DNA from: Patiria miniata
Lineage: Eukaryota; Echinodermata; Asteroidea; Valvatida; Asterinidae
DNA: 64,000 bases
NCBI RefSeq assembly: GCF_015706575.1
Contig: NW_024037060.1
Coordinates: 441,501 to 505,500 of the forward strand
Reading direction: 5' to 3'
Shown: positions 25,284 to 36,478 of the stretch, one piece after another
Position numbering within the stretch: position 1 is the stretch's first letter
Layout of the letters: every line of letters starts with the position of its first letter
Notes under the pieces: generated by a model
The model's database searches: none
Told to the model about the DNA's origin: nothing
What the model saw: only the letters and a program-made list of their open reading frames with translations
Position numbers and translations under genes: made by a program

Positions 25284-26593
25284 TGATTATAAACATTTGA
25301 AATGAAGTATCTCTTTTCTTTACCTGTACATTTAACATTATAATAACACAAAAATCTGATAAAAGTATTAGAACTATTTGTTTGAAAATTCATATACTCT
25401 AGAAGATTAACACACATTTCAGTCGCTTTAGGGTTATACAAAATACGCAATGTACAAGCAGTTAATATGTATTAAAAAAGAAAGTAACACAAACAAATAC
25501 TCAGTTTCTTTTTCCCCAATCCAAAGTTGTAATAACTTGTTAAATTACATTTACATATGTCTTTCTAATGAATGAGTACTGGTATGGCATATTTTGGAGC
25601 CTTGTGATCTGTGTCTACTCATGTGAATTAGCTGGTTTCCAGTCGCATGTATATGTAAATTTATGTAATTCTCTTTAACCTACATGTACGTTGTTCATTC
25701 TGGAAAATGTACATTGTTATTTGATAAAACTGCCATGTATAGATTCTGAAAAAGAAATAATTATGTTGATGAGTATTCATCGTAAAAACAAAGTAGACAC
25801 AAAATAAGCTTCAAAATAAATATTACAGTATGATACACAACTGAAAAACAAATTAACTAATCTAAATTATTTCTCTTATTCAGTCTGCGCGAATAATCAC
25901 ACATTTAAATTGGAGAATTTCACAGTGTTTCACATTCTCAGGTTTCTTCATTATATGCCGCATACATTCTACATCAGTATTCATTGCAACAATATCTAAA
26001 ACAAAAGATAAAATTCTATGCAACAATTTTTTTTTAAATATCGCCATCCCCAATTTACATTCCACATATTAAATCCAAGCAATATTCAGACTATTTGTCA
26101 ATGATGAGTAGAACCAAGTGTTCAAATTGCAACTTCCCAATAGTAAATACATTTTTATCACGTAGGTAATTATCGAATGCAGTATACCTGCTGCTATATC
26201 AGATTCAAACCGGGTCCGGCAAGCTTGGAAGTCGAGTCCAACCTGTCATCACTTAACATTACAAATTCTTCAAACCCTCATTAACTCCAACAAACCACTC
26301 TTGATCTTTTTACATGGGATGGGACACTTTTTAGCCAACACACACAGTGACCAACTTAAAAGTTTTTGGTCAAAAATTGTCACCATGCTTACAGACTAAT
26401 TGTAAATTTAATTAGAGAGTTTATCTCTTAACTGATGTGTTATGAGATTAATTTACAAAACAGATTGAATTCTATTAGAAGTATTTTTGTACAGACTTAT
26501 AAGATGTTTTCCAAAAACAAACTGAATTGAGAATTTGTACGATCTTAATGCTACATGTAAAGTTGATCTATTGGTGATTTGAAATTTGGAAGC

Positions 26594-27796
26594 CTAGTCT
26601 TTCCCTTTAAGTATGTAGCAAAGTTCTTTATGCGCAACAAAGTCTGCAATTATGCGCTTTCGCAATAATTCATGCGGATCTTTCTCATCTTGCTGCTCTT
26701 CTTCTCCCTCTACCTCTTCCCCCTCTTCATATTCTTTTTCATCTTGCTCCTCTTCTTCTCCCTCTACCTCTTCCCCATCTTCATCTTCTTTCTTATCTTG
26801 CTCCTCTTCTTCTCCCTCTACCTCTTCCCCATCTTCATCTTCTTTCTCATCTTCCTCTTCTTCTCCCTCTACCTCTTCCCCATCTTCATCTTCTTTCTCT
26901 TCCCGTTTTTTCCCTTCTTCCCCTTCTGCCTCTTCCCCTTCTGCCCTTTTTGGGGCTCCGAGCACATGCAACAGAAAAGCATAACCCCTTCCACTGGCAG
27001 CATTTACTATTGTTTTAAGGCTACCTTCACCGTGATTACCTTCACCGTGATTGTACAGAGCCTGCATTACTTTATTGTGGAGGTACCTTATCTTTCTTTG
27101 TGTGAGATAATCCCCCACTTTATTTCCCCAGTTTTCATGAACATACTTTGTCATGATGTCTTTTACAGGCTTACGTAACCTTTCATACAGAATATCCTTG
27201 AGAGCATTGTCTAAATCCTGTTCCCAGACAACCTGCTGTTCCAGAATGCTTCCTTTTGTCATGTTCCACTCTTCTACATCACCCTGTGCCCATTCCTCAA
27301 GTCCTTGATCCCTGAGGATAAGTGTCATGATTTCCTCCCAATCATCCTCTGTGATTGCCTTCAGAGTGATTTGTTCGTGTTTACCTAACATTCTCAACCC
27401 TTCCCTGATTTTATAAGGATCCATGCTCTTTTCAGGATTTTTTTTGTCGTAGTAGTAGTACACATGGGCAAATGTAATGTTGAATTTGTCCCGAGAATGT
27501 TTTACTAAAAACTTTAATATTTCTGTGGAACATTCGTCACATGGTGAGTAATTCAAATACATGTTTACAACTTTCCCTTCAGCTTTCCTCGTTTCTTCAA
27601 ATTTGTCCAAAAATACTTTCTCTGCATGTCTACCTCGTGCATTCTGATAAATCTTACCATTGGCAATCAAAACAGTTTCTTTGGGCCATAAACACCCTAG
27701 GGGGGCTGAGTTGATAAAGATGTCAATGTATTTCTTTGCCTTTGCCTGAGCCTCTGCCCTAGCCTCTGCCCTAGTCTCTGCCCTTGCCTTTGCCAT
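26594..27796 (-). CDS. AID/APOBEC-like cytidine deaminase D1 with acidic repeat insertion
   Basis: 400 residues in a single coding exon. The zinc/catalytic motif is H57-A-E59 and S84-P-C86-D-E-C89, followed by a hydrophobic strand (FAHVYYYY) and a GLRML helix as in AID/APOBEC proteins. Deamination of cytosine in DNA or RNA is inferred. The N-terminus is an Ala/Arg/Glu helix (residues 2-22). After the core, W153 and W169 start the 16-residue repeat seen in the paralogues, though the rest of the tail is divergent. The C-terminal module (GYAFLLHVL at 271; RKRIIADF at 379) is split by an acidic Glu/Asp tract (about 285-372). The start is MAKAR at 27796: a splice acceptor sits at 27811 and an upstream ATG (27823) lies inside the intron. 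No signal peptide or membrane segment is visible. The closest locus is pseudogene D3. Confidence 0.85.
   Translation of the reverse strand: MAKARAETRAEARAEAQAKAKKYIDIFINSAPLGCLWPKETVLIANGKIYQNARGRHAEKVFLDKFEETRKAEGKVVNMYLNYSPCDECSTEILKFLVKHSRDKFNITFAHVYYYYDKKNPEKSMDPYKIREGLRMLGKHEQITLKAITEDDWEEIMTLILRDQGLEEWAQGDVEEWNMTKGSILEQQVVWEQDLDNALKDILYERLRKPVKDIMTKYVHENWGNKVGDYLTQRKIRYLHNKVMQALYNHGEGNHGEGSLKTIVNAASGRGYAFLLHVLGAPKRAEGEEAEGEEGKKREEKEDEDGEEVEGEEEEDEKEDEDGEEVEGEEEEQDKKEDEDGEEVEGEEEEQDEKEYEEGEEVEGEEEQQDEKDPHELLRKRIIADFVAHKELCYILKGKD
26684..26896 (-). repeat. Coding minisatellite (about 54 bp x 4) encoding acidic repeats
   Basis: Four units of 17, 18 and 18 residue spacing (KEDEDGEEVEGEEEEQD-type) lie in D1 at about residues 301-371. 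The tract interrupts a C-terminal module that is continuous in D3, so it expanded after the two loci separated or was lost from D3. Confidence 0.9.
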
Positions 27797-27966
27797 ATCC
27801 GAAGTAGTGTCTGAAAGGTACACATCAGGGAAAATAGAATATTAATTTGATGCAAGCTGGAGTAATTTTGTCAAGAGTGTTCTATATACATAGGCCCATG
27901 CACTGAAAAATAGATACATCAGAAATTGTATGAATTAAAATAATAAAAAAAACTACTATAACTCAC

Positions 27967-28024
27967 TCTAGCTGTTAGAAGTGTAACTGGTCTGTGGAAG
28001 GGGTTGTAACAAGATGTCCAAGCT
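27967..28024 (-). other. Probable 5' non-coding exon of D1
   Basis: A 58-nt segment bounded by TTACAG and GTGAGT on the minus strand. The D3 locus has the same length and borders (44803-44860). It holds no ATG and joins to the D1 coding exon at the 27811 acceptor, leaving MAKAR as the first start codon. Predicted from conserved splice borders only. Confidence 0.55.
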
Positions 28025-28255
28025 CTGTAAGACTTTTAACTGTAGAAAACAACAAAACATGACTTAAAATAAAGGCAGTAGCTTTAACAAACTAGAATGC
28101 TGAAAAGTGCAACCCAGGATGTGTCCACGTTTCTATTTTGATACAAAAGTTGTTTTACTAAAAAATGTCATTCTTCACACCCCTTCAGTGACTTTTGTGT
28201 TTTTCTCAATTGTTTGTTTCCTTTGTCCTTTTGAGGGAAGGACGTCAACTCTAGT

Positions 28256-28625
28256 CAGTGGCGGCGCCAGACTCTAAAAAATCTCAAGCCTCAAGCCACT
28301 AGAGCAACTTAGAGGTGTAGTCGTTTGAATGAATGAGAAATGCATCAAACTGCAGCATGGTGTATAATAACAAATGTATAAAGACGTTGGCTGCACACTA
28401 TCTACGGCTGTAGAAATGCATGTGTGGCATGTTTTGTCTTAAGTACCAATGTTTCAATGCTTTCATTGGCCCCAAATTTTATGAATCTTAACAGCGAAGA
28501 AAATAAGCATAATTAATCTGTGTACATAAAGTGTTGGTGGAAAACGGGGGAGGGGGGGGGGGGGGGAGAACTGGGGGAAAAGACAAGACTTAGGGGGGGG
28601 GGTGCTCCCTGTAGCGCAGCCACTG
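28256..28625. mobile_element. hAT-like MITE (poly-G core)
   Basis: Ends CAGTGGCGGCGC and, inverted, CAGTGGCTGCGC. Flanking 8-mers ACTCTAGT (28248-28255) and ACTCCAGT (28626-28633) match at 7 of 8 positions. A copy at the same site in the duplicated block (45093-45473) shows that the insertion predates the segmental duplication. Confidence 0.75.
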
Positions 28626-29338
28626 ACTCCAGTGAATTAAATATTAAAACCAAACAGTGCTTACTGTGGTTGTTTGACGTGAGCAGCAGGTTGCGAAACA
28701 TTATTCGAGAAAGTTGAGCCAAGTCCCAAGTATTGAAAGGATTATCAGGTGCACAAATCATCTCAAGCAATGCTGTATGACCCAGCATTAATGGATGCAG
28801 GTTCATGTTCCACACTGATGCAACATCCAGTGAGTGATAGTTACAATAGGACAAATACTTGTATTCTTGCTGCAAATTCTCTGATGTGCATTTTTGTTTT
28901 CAATTAAAACATATTTGCAAGTAGAGTGTACAATAGTTTGTCTAGCAATACCTTTGACTTGACAGATGGTACATGTGAGTGCGCTTGGGGATTCAGTTTC
29001 TGCTGCTGTGGAGTCGATCGTGGGTTTTCTGATCCTTGAGACGGCAATCTTTATCGTGTCTCAGTGAGTAACGATCATTGGTTCTGCAATGCATATACAT
29101 ATTTCATGTTGTTACAAATATTTAATCACCGAATGGGTCAAAAGGTGGGGAGGGGATGAAGTGTAAAATTGACTCCATTTTCTTCAATAATACAGCTAAC
29201 TATAAACATACACGAGGAAGGCTGTTTCTGTGTTGGTTTTCCACCATTAAATTGTGAAGCATGTATAATGTCATTCATAATGTATTATTTGTTAAAAAGT
29301 TTGTGTGCATCTTTTCTTTTGTAGCCCCAAATCGGCAC

Positions 29339-30043
29339 AATTGCAGAATACCCCGCCACTCACCTATCCCACCTCGTATCCGGATACGCGGATACGGAGT
29401 CACGCTTGGATGCTCAACCAAAACCACACGCGTGTGCCTCCCCGTATCCCCGTATCCACTTCCCGGCGCCTACTTTGGACTTCGACGTTTTTCCCCAAAA
29501 CCACACGCGTGTGCCTCCCCGTATCCCCGTATCCACTTCCCGGCACCTACTTTGGACTTGGACGTTTTTCCCCAAAACCACACGCGTGCGCCACCCCGTA
29601 TCCGCGTATCCACTTCCCGGCACCTACTTTGGACTTAGACGTTTTTCCCCTGCTCCCCATTCAACTCACGTTGTCTCTGCCTTCGTTATTTTCCAACATG
29701 GATATGGATGCTTCGTTCTCAAAAATATTTTCCTCGGCTAAAAATAAAGTCCACCCCGTATCCCCGTATCCGCGTATCCACTTCCTGGCACGTACTTTGG
29801 ACTTAGATTTATTTAACCCCTGCTCCCCATTCAATTCACGTTGTCCCTGCTGGCGGCATTTCTTAATACAGTGAAATAGCGCCCTCTTTAGACCCTCCAG
29901 CGCTCAAATCCACCCCGTATATTGTATCCGCGTATCCACTTCCCGACATCTACATGTACTTTGGACATTTCTGCAATATTTTCCGACTGCGTAGCCATTT
30001 ATTTTTAGGGGGTAATTTTCGCGTGGCGGGGTATTCTGCAATT
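29339..30043. mobile_element. 705-bp element with 20-bp inverted ends and internal tandem repeats
   Basis: Positions 29339-29358 (AATTGCAGAATACCCCGCCA) and 30024-30043 are perfect inverted copies. The homologous stretch in the other duplication copy (about 50300-50450) lacks this sequence. The interior has 77-bp tandem repeats, and no transposase was seen. Confidence 0.8.
29424..29654. repeat. 77-bp tandem repeat, three units
   Basis: Units begin at 29424, 29501 and 29578 with CCACACGCGTG and contain the theme CCCCGTATCC-CGTATCCACTTCC. Degenerate further copies occur near 29750 and 29910. Open frames crossing it are artefacts of the repeat. Confidence 0.9.
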
Positions 30044-30825
30044 ACTCCAAAACTTTCAATGTATCACTACTGCGATCATATCTTTTACAAAAATCAAATC
30101 CCTTTAATACAAAATATGATTTCACAGTGGGCAACTTTCCTCGGATCAGCTGATTTCCTGATTTTTTTTAAAATTTACTTCCCATAAAATTGAAAAACAC
30201 TGTATGGTATCTTGTATAGCTTGGCATTTCCTCTTTTTATCGTGTAAAAAAGAGTCGTGGGTAAATGGACCTGAAAATCTTCAATCAACTCATAGGGCCT
30301 AATGATGATAGAAATATGAAGCATATTTTGCAGTTGTAGAAAATTGGGGCATCGTTGATTGCTACTGGGCTTTGCAGTGTTGAATACACAAAGAAAATCA
30401 AGCAAAATCATCAGCCGATTGATTTATGGATTGGTGAGGGTTTGGGCCCTGAAGTTATATCAAAAGCTTCATTTTGAGTTCCCAACTTTTGGGGAATTTG
30501 AAAAAAAAATATTTTCACCACTTTTTGGTTTGCAAGTATTGTCAAAGAAGAGCATATTTGTGTATTTGTGAGGGATTGGGCCCTGAAGTAATATAAAAAG
30601 CTTCATTTTGAGTTCCCAACTTTCAGGGGAATTTCACAGAATGATTGTCGAAGAAAATGAGTACATGTACCCACCTTTCTCTCCAAGAATGACAAAGTGG
30701 TTTTGTTGCTGACGTCTTTTATTAAGAACACGCCCAATGTAATGTCATGTATGGTGTGATTTTTTGTTTTTTACTGCACATAGGCCTACTTAGCTGGGAT
30801 TGCAATTGATGCTAGAAACCCACGC

Positions 30826-32020
30826 CAGTGTTGGAGCAAAGGCTTTGACCCTCAAGGCCAAGGCTTTGACCCTCAAGGCCAAGGCTTTGAGCCTCGAGGC
30901 CAAGGCCAAGGCTTAACCCTCAAGGCCAAGGCCCTGTTTTATGAAATGACCACTGATATAGAACTAATTATAGTCACATAAGTGACACATCATCACGCAA
31001 GGGCGGATCCGGAACACAATTTGGGGGGGGGGGGCAAAAGAAATTTTGGTCCCCCCCAAAAAAGTGGGTCAAAAAATTACGGCTTGGGCTTCGGGGCCCG
31101 CTTAAGGGCCCCGAAAAAGTTTTGGATTCGAGATGCTCTGAGGTGCGATTTGAGGCAATTTCTGACCATTTTAACCAATGTTTTTTGAGGAAAAGATGGT
31201 GGTGTACTCATTGCCTGCCTTTATTACGACGTCACATAAAAAAAAAATGGTTTCGGGTTTTTTTTTTGGGGGGGGGGGGCATGGCCCCTTTTGGCCCCCT
31301 TGGATCCGCCCTTATCATCACGAATTGCTCGTTACGAAGAACAACATTTCTTTAATTGCAATCAACATGCTCGCATACCAGTAGGCCTACACCGTTTTAT
31401 GACTGCACTGTATCTATTAAAGTATAAGTTCAGGTCTTCAATACGGTTTAACTAAACAAAATAATGATTTACTTCTATATTGACACACAATTCTCCCCCA
31501 AGTGTTACAAAAGGGGGATCCACGAAACTGATTTGGGAAATTTTTATTTGCTGGCCCAACATGGTCAGAAATATCAGCATTATCTAAAACAGATACATGC
31601 AAATCTCTAGCACTTATCAGGGAGACATATACAACCAATCAGATCTATTCCATAGTTATATGCAATTAAAGTGATCATCTCCTTAGCCCCACAAGTGTAC
31701 GGAATATTTTTGCAGCAAATGTACTACAATGGTAACAAAAAGTGATGCTACAAAAGTGGAAGTGTGCCCAACACACAAATCTATAGGGTGCTTCCCTCCT
31801 CCATGGTAATACAATTAAAATGGTAACAGCAAAATTTCGAACAGATTTATCTGGAAAATGCAAAAATCTATGGGCCTTGAAGAGCCTTGACTCAAAATTG
31901 CAAGGCCCTTAACCCTCAAGGCCAAGGCCAAGGCTTTTGTCCTCAAGCCTCGAGGCCAAGGCCAAGGCCCTAAAATCCAGCCTTAAGGCCAAGGCCCAGC
32001 ATCAAGGCACTACATCACTG
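30826..32020. mobile_element. hAT-like element (1195 bp) with AAGGCC tracts at both ends
   Basis: Flanked by an exact 8-bp target duplication ACCCACGC (30818-30825 and 32021-32028). Ends are CAGTGTTGGAGC and, inverted, CAGTGATGTAGT. Subterminal AAGGCC-type tracts lie at 30835-30945 and about 31890-32000. The homologous site near 51140 keeps a single ACCCACGC, which fits an empty site. No transposase frame is evident, so it is non-autonomous. Confidence 0.8.
30998..31314. mobile_element. hAT-like MITE (317 bp) nested in the 1195-bp element
   Basis: An exact 8-bp target duplication TCATCACG (30990-30997 and 31315-31322) brackets inverted ends CAAGGGCGGATCC / TAAGGGCGGATCC. The interior has poly-G and poly-C runs. 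It inserted after the host element. Confidence 0.85.
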
Positions 32021-32289
32021 ACCCACGCCATGCATTTTATAGTGTCAAAACAAACACTTGTAATTTTATAGTCCCACGCAGTGTTTATGGCTAGATTCTG
32101 ATTTTTGAGATTTGTGAAATTGTTCAGTGCAATGTAACAGTGAAGCAAATATTTAGAGGGCGAAGGAACACTATAAAAAGATGGCCCATTTTGCACCGCA
32201 GTTCGACCTTCTAACCCAAAGTGCAGAAAGTTGCAGCATTCAACCTGAAGTAGAACCGTAGCCTTGACGTCAACAATACTGCCCTAACT

Positions 32290-33200
32290 CTTGCATTATT
32301 TACAGGGGTCATACTATGCAACATGTAAATTATATTAGTTCTGTAAATGACTCAACCCATTCAGTTGCTTTGATGATTACACTTCATGCGCAACAGTGTG
32401 TTCCTGTATTTACAATAAAACAGTATCTGCTATTGCTCATATTTAGTCTAGTGTACATCAAATGCTTAGAACTAAGGAGAAGTGTGATTTTCAGTGATCA
32501 CACGACCCCCCCCCCCCATCCCAGCCCCCCCCCCCCCGTCTCTTCCTAAAAAAGGTTGTGCATCTTGGACCACAGAGAGTTGTCAGTGGTCAGTACTTTC
32601 CTAAGTGATCTCATTGGGGGCGGGACTTTCAGGATTGATTATTTGCGAATTCATTGACACATTTCTCAGAGCTGTGCCTTTCAGTGTAATATTGTATCTA
32701 TATCCATACTAACCTTTGCAAAATTTGCTCTAGTAACTGGTCTACATTAATTTAGGTGAAATCGTGTGATGTGAATGATGGGCTACAATGCTTAGCTGAT
32801 AGAATGTTTACCCTTGCATTGTTTTTTGTTTGAGCGAGGCTTTCATTTTTTAATTCAATGTATTAAATGGCTATGCTCACGCGGTTTTGAGACATCATCT
32901 TTCATTGAAAAAAAATCTTTTTCATTTTTGTCGACGCGCATGGCTACGGCGACGCGCGCGCATACCAGAAACCGGAGACTTTTTTTTTCTTGGCCCATTG
33001 GCTTAAACGTGAAAAACAAATTATGCTTGAATTTTCTCTGCCTCTATAAGGTGGTGAGCCAGTAATGACAACTCAGAAAGCACTGGTATCTAGAAAAACT
33101 TTAATTGACTGGATAAAACAGAAGATGTTATTTTGAACGGAGAGGCATGTTTTGAGATGCTGTTTAAAAAAAAAAATCAGGATATGTTCTTATGATTATT
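32290..33200. repeat. Dispersed array-associated repeat, copy 1
   Basis: Contains an ordered series of blocks (TCAGTGATCA then poly-C, GTGATGTCATTGGGGGCGGG, GGCTACAATGCTTAGCTGATAG, TGAATGGCTATGCTCACGC) that recurs around 37.2-40.3, 51.3-52.0 and 52.9-53.4 kb. No conserved coding frame was seen. Confidence 0.7.
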
Positions 33201-33583
33201 TGGCAAAGTCTTTCACAGGCCAAAGGCAGCAATATTGAGACACTACAATACAGTACAATACAAACTTTGTTAACCCAACAAAGGGGAAATTCAATTGGCC
33301 ATTGTACAACCACATGCAAACTAAATGTAAAAAAAAAAAACATAGTAGAAAAAGAGGTGAAAAGGAAAATCAGAAATGGCAAAATTAGTTAAAAGCCTCC
33401 GTTATTTTATGATAGTTATTTTAAAGTGAATAAATAAATTGATAAAGGAGTGAATTGATAAGTGCTACCAACACCACTACTGACATAACATTAAAAGAAA
33501 TATTATTTAACATTTGCATTGTTACAAAATACTAGTTTTTATTTATATATACATAAGTTGGGATTTCCTTGTGCAATCACAAA

Positions 33584-33747
33584 CTAATCGAGTTTGCTCA
33601 CTCGATTATAACTATGAAAGCCTTAGTCCCGACTGTGCATTTATGTGCACAATGAATGGGACTGATGTTCCCCTTAATACAAAATTCTGATATAACAAAC
33701 AATTTGGCGAGGTCCGAACGAGTTTGTATTAACGAGACTCGACTGTA
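33584..33747. mobile_element. Mariner-like MITE, partial
   Basis: Matches the inverted sequence of the TA-flanked element at 42947-43142 and ends ACGAGACTCGACTGTA. A duplicate copy is at 54325-54486. Confidence 0.55.
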
Positions 33748-34010
33748 AATGTTGAGAGCATACGGTTTTCCTGCAGCGCCATGACATTTTTAAATATTGT
33801 GGTTTTTATTGGTGCTTCTGAGTAATTAGAAGAAAATATCATCAGCTAGGATTCGGCTGGAAATACTAAAGGTAATGGACACCATTAGCAAACATTCCAA
33901 TTCTTAATACATGTATATTCCATTTCTCATTCATTGCATTATCATATATGATGACAGTAAATCCATTGTGCACATTATGGTATATGCGTTTAAAAAATTC
34001 TGATGCACAG

Positions 34011-34016
34011 TTTATT
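34011..34016 (-). terminator. Polyadenylation signal AATAAA for D2
   Basis: AATAAA on the minus strand about 40 nt past the D2 stop. The duplicate locus D5 has the same signal at 54744-54749. Confidence 0.6.
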
Positions 34017-34054
34017 ATTGCGGCCCCCGATTTGAAATGCCCATGATCAACTAT

Positions 34055-35035
34055 CTAGGAATTTTCATGTATAATAGCTTTCAGTTCTTTTGCTGCAGAA
34101 GTGTCGGTACGAATTCTCTGCCCTAGCCATTCCTCCCTCACTTCAATATCTAATGCAGCCAGCACTACTTTCAACCAAACATAACCCTGTCTATGATCCC
34201 CAGGCTTCTCCATCGACAAAGCTCTCAAGCAGTCTCTCTCTGAGGGGCTGAGAATTTCAGCATCTACCTCCGTAGTTTGAAGAAGCTGTGCCGGCGTTGT
34301 TTGCCAGCCATCTTTCTTCTGATGTTTCCGAATCATGGCTAATACAGTTGGCCATTGATCCTCCCCGTGATGCTTTAAAATCTCTCTTAGTTTTTGTTCC
34401 ATTTCCCAATTTTCAAGGAGGATCGCTTTCAAATCCTCTTCCCATTTTTCCCTTTCGTCATCCAGGGCTATCACAGAGGTCTGCAAAGATTTGGCTGTCC
34501 AGTAATCTGCCCCGTGACATTTGAGAATCTCCTGCAATACCTCTTCCTGTCCAGATGCCGAGTGTTCGTCCAAGATTTGATGTAATATCGTCTTCCAGTA
34601 CGTCTTTCCATGACTCTCCAGTATCCGTTGTATTACAGTTATCCACTCATTCCAATGTATTGTTTCCAGAGTGGTGTTTGATCCAGACATTAATGTCCTT
34701 AATCCATCTCTGTTGGCTTGGTATTGTGCATAATACACAAAAGCAAATTTAATCCACACTGGCACCTCTGGGTTTTCTTTCAAAACCTTTGCTATATTCT
34801 CGGCACAGTCACTACAGGGAGAGTAATTAATGTACATGACTATCTCTTTGTTTGCGTCAAGCAGTTTCTTAATCGAGGGCAAAGCATTCATCTCTGCATG
34901 CTGAGATTGGCTGATGTTGTAGTGCACTTCTTCATTCACAAGAAGAACAGTTCTGTTTGGCCATTGATCGCCATATGTGCATGACCATATAAATGTTTCA
35001 ATGTCCTTTTGTATATTACTGATCATGTCGTCCAT
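34055..35035 (-). CDS. AID/APOBEC-like cytidine deaminase D2 with 16-residue Trp-repeat tail
   Basis: 326 residues, single coding exon, start MDDM; a conserved acceptor TGCAG lies just upstream (about 35070). H46-A-E48 and S72-P-C74-S-D-C77 form the zinc site. The stretch SPCxDCAxxIAxxLxxNPxV is strikingly close to AID (SPCYDCARHVADFLRGNP). From W131 the tail carries repeats starting with an aromatic residue (W131, W147, W179, W198, W228, W244) with ILxxHG cores, then a terminal module GYVWLKVVL ... EEWLGQRI ... AAKELKAII. No targeting signal is visible. It is a near twin of D5 over the last two thirds. Cytosine deamination is inferred from the motifs; the target is unknown. Confidence 0.87.
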   Translation of the reverse strand: MDDMISNIQKDIETFIWSCTYGDQWPNRTVLLVNEEVHYNISQSQHAEMNALPSIKKLLDANKEIVMYINYSPCSDCAENIAKVLKENPEVPVWIKFAFVYYAQYQANRDGLRTLMSGSNTTLETIHWNEWITVIQRILESHGKTYWKTILHQILDEHSASGQEEVLQEILKCHGADYWTAKSLQTSVIALDDEREKWEEDLKAILLENWEMEQKLREILKHHGEDQWPTVLAMIRKHQKKDGWQTTPAQLLQTTEVDAEILSPSERDCLRALSMEKPGDHRQGYVWLKVVLAALDIEVREEWLGQRIRTDTSAAKELKAIIHENS

Positions 35036-35060
35036 CCTGATTTAGTTCCTCGTGCTGGTC

Positions 35061-36085
35061 AGGCTGCCTGCATTTCTAATTTTAACACAAGAGGAAAAAT
35101 ACACAGTCTATAGTCTGGAACAAAAGTAACGTATTCATAATGCTGTAAAATGTACATACATGAACATATGTAATTTATAATAACATCTTGAGTATGAACA
35201 AATGTCCGTAGCTCAAATCCTGCATTGACTGTGGTGTTCCTGTGTAATAGTCACTCAGTTGCTGTCCAGCCAGCATCCTGAGTTTTCTTTTTAATAACAA
35301 TAATAATAACAATTTATCTATTATTATTATTATAATTATTATTATGACTCGCCTTGTATAGGCCCCTGACATAAAACATAATTTTCTCTCGGTATCTGAA
35401 TTTAATCAGCCTCACAATAATCAGGAGGAACGTTGAAAATATGCTTACCTTCCTCTGCAACGAGAAGATCGAGAAACGCCTGTCCAAAACAGTGTTCCAA
35501 CACCCGATGTTCAAGAAACATTTAGGCTGCGCCCTGTTACATTTGCTGACAGTTAATCACTCTCCATAATACACAGTGCCAAGTGCATGTGTGTGTGCGT
35601 GCGACTAAAATGCTAATGTGCAAGTACATTGTGTCTGTCTGTTTCCCATATGCAAATTTATATTTCAACGACAGCAGATAGTCCTTGCTTCAATCTGTTT
35701 ATCATAAAGTGAATACCACATGCTCCGAATGCTGTAATTGAACGTGACTAGATTTTTAAGGCTTTATGAGTTTGCTTATATACATGGTACACTGTATAGC
35801 TTCGGATATGAATTTGGACAGGATGCTCAAATTCAGCCCAGTATGTTTTGGATGATTATTAACGTGACGAGTTATATTGTCTCTTCTGCCCCCCACCCAC
35901 CTAAAAAAAAAAAAAAATCCCAAAATAAATCACGATTATTTGTAAATTGTGTTATTTGTTAACAGTGTTTGCATATCCTTTTTCTAAATAAATGAAAGAG
36001 TTACCTGAAGTATACAGGGTCAGTCAAAAAGGAAGTGACCCTATTTGGCTTGCTCCATCTCACACGAAATTGGGATGAAGTACAA
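35061..36085. other. Intergenic DNA upstream of D2
   Basis: AT-rich, with a short TAA/ATT microsatellite (about 35295-35345). D2's unmapped 5' exon and promoter may lie here. No coding frame was recognised. Confidence 0.5.
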
Positions 36086-36478
36086 CAGGGGCGGATCCAG
36101 GAATTTTTGCGGGGGGGGGGGGTTCATCAGCAAAAATTCTGAAATGCAGACAGGGTGTTTTCTTTGGACACTTGGCCTCCGTAAAATCAAAAATGGGGGG
36201 GGGAGGGGCGCTGTTCAAATTCGACGATTATTCACACTAGATTACAAAATGGTGTATATGTATTTTTTCAATGGGGAGCGCTGATAAAATCCTACAATCA
36301 GGCACACTATATTAACAACAAGTGTACAAATGCACCCTTCTCACGACTATGTATTTAGGGGGAGACCGTTCGCATGTACGTCACATTCTTAAATTTGCTA
36401 GTGCATTTTTTTATGGAATTGTTTTTTGGGGGCTAGACAAATTTGTTTTAGCCCCCCCCCCCCGTAGAACTGCCACTG
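36086..36478. mobile_element. hAT-like MITE (poly-G and poly-C)
   Basis: Begins CAGGGGCGGATCCAGG and ends, inverted, CAGTGGCAGTTCTA. A partial copy in reverse orientation lies at 52669-52886. No matching 8-bp flanks were seen. Confidence 0.6.

Larger units (their letters stand above)
23930..35060. repeat. Segmental duplication, copy A (contains deaminase loci D1 and D2)
   Basis: Reads collinearly with 40310-55850. Anchor pairs in order: 23946/40320, 25290/41280, 26594/43616, 27967/44803, 28256/45093, 28807/49741, 30045/50450, 30700/51030, 32386/52918 and 34055/54788. Large differences between the copies are discrete insertions, mostly transposons. Copy B also has extra sequence, including relic D4. 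No identity value was computed. Confidence 0.85.

Noticed and set aside
26652..27178. Plus-strand open frames rich in Ser/Pro or Phe/Leu
   Set aside because: They are the reverse reading of the acidic minisatellite in D1. The minus-strand frame is continuous with the deaminase.
27797..27823. Upstream ATG for D1 (MYLSD)
   Set aside because: A splice acceptor (ACCTTTCAG) at 27811 lies between it and the core, and the same acceptor is conserved in D3. MAKAR is the first ATG after splicing.
29261..29874. Overlapping plus-strand frames of 110-190 residues
   Set aside because: They read through the 77-bp tandem repeat in several frames. All three frames are open because the repeat lacks stops, and there is no family resemblance.
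34288..34984. Plus-strand frames opposite D2 (and 55036-55630, 59332-60024 opposite D5 and D6)
   Set aside because: They are mirror frames of the conserved minus-strand deaminases, and conservation follows the minus-strand codons.
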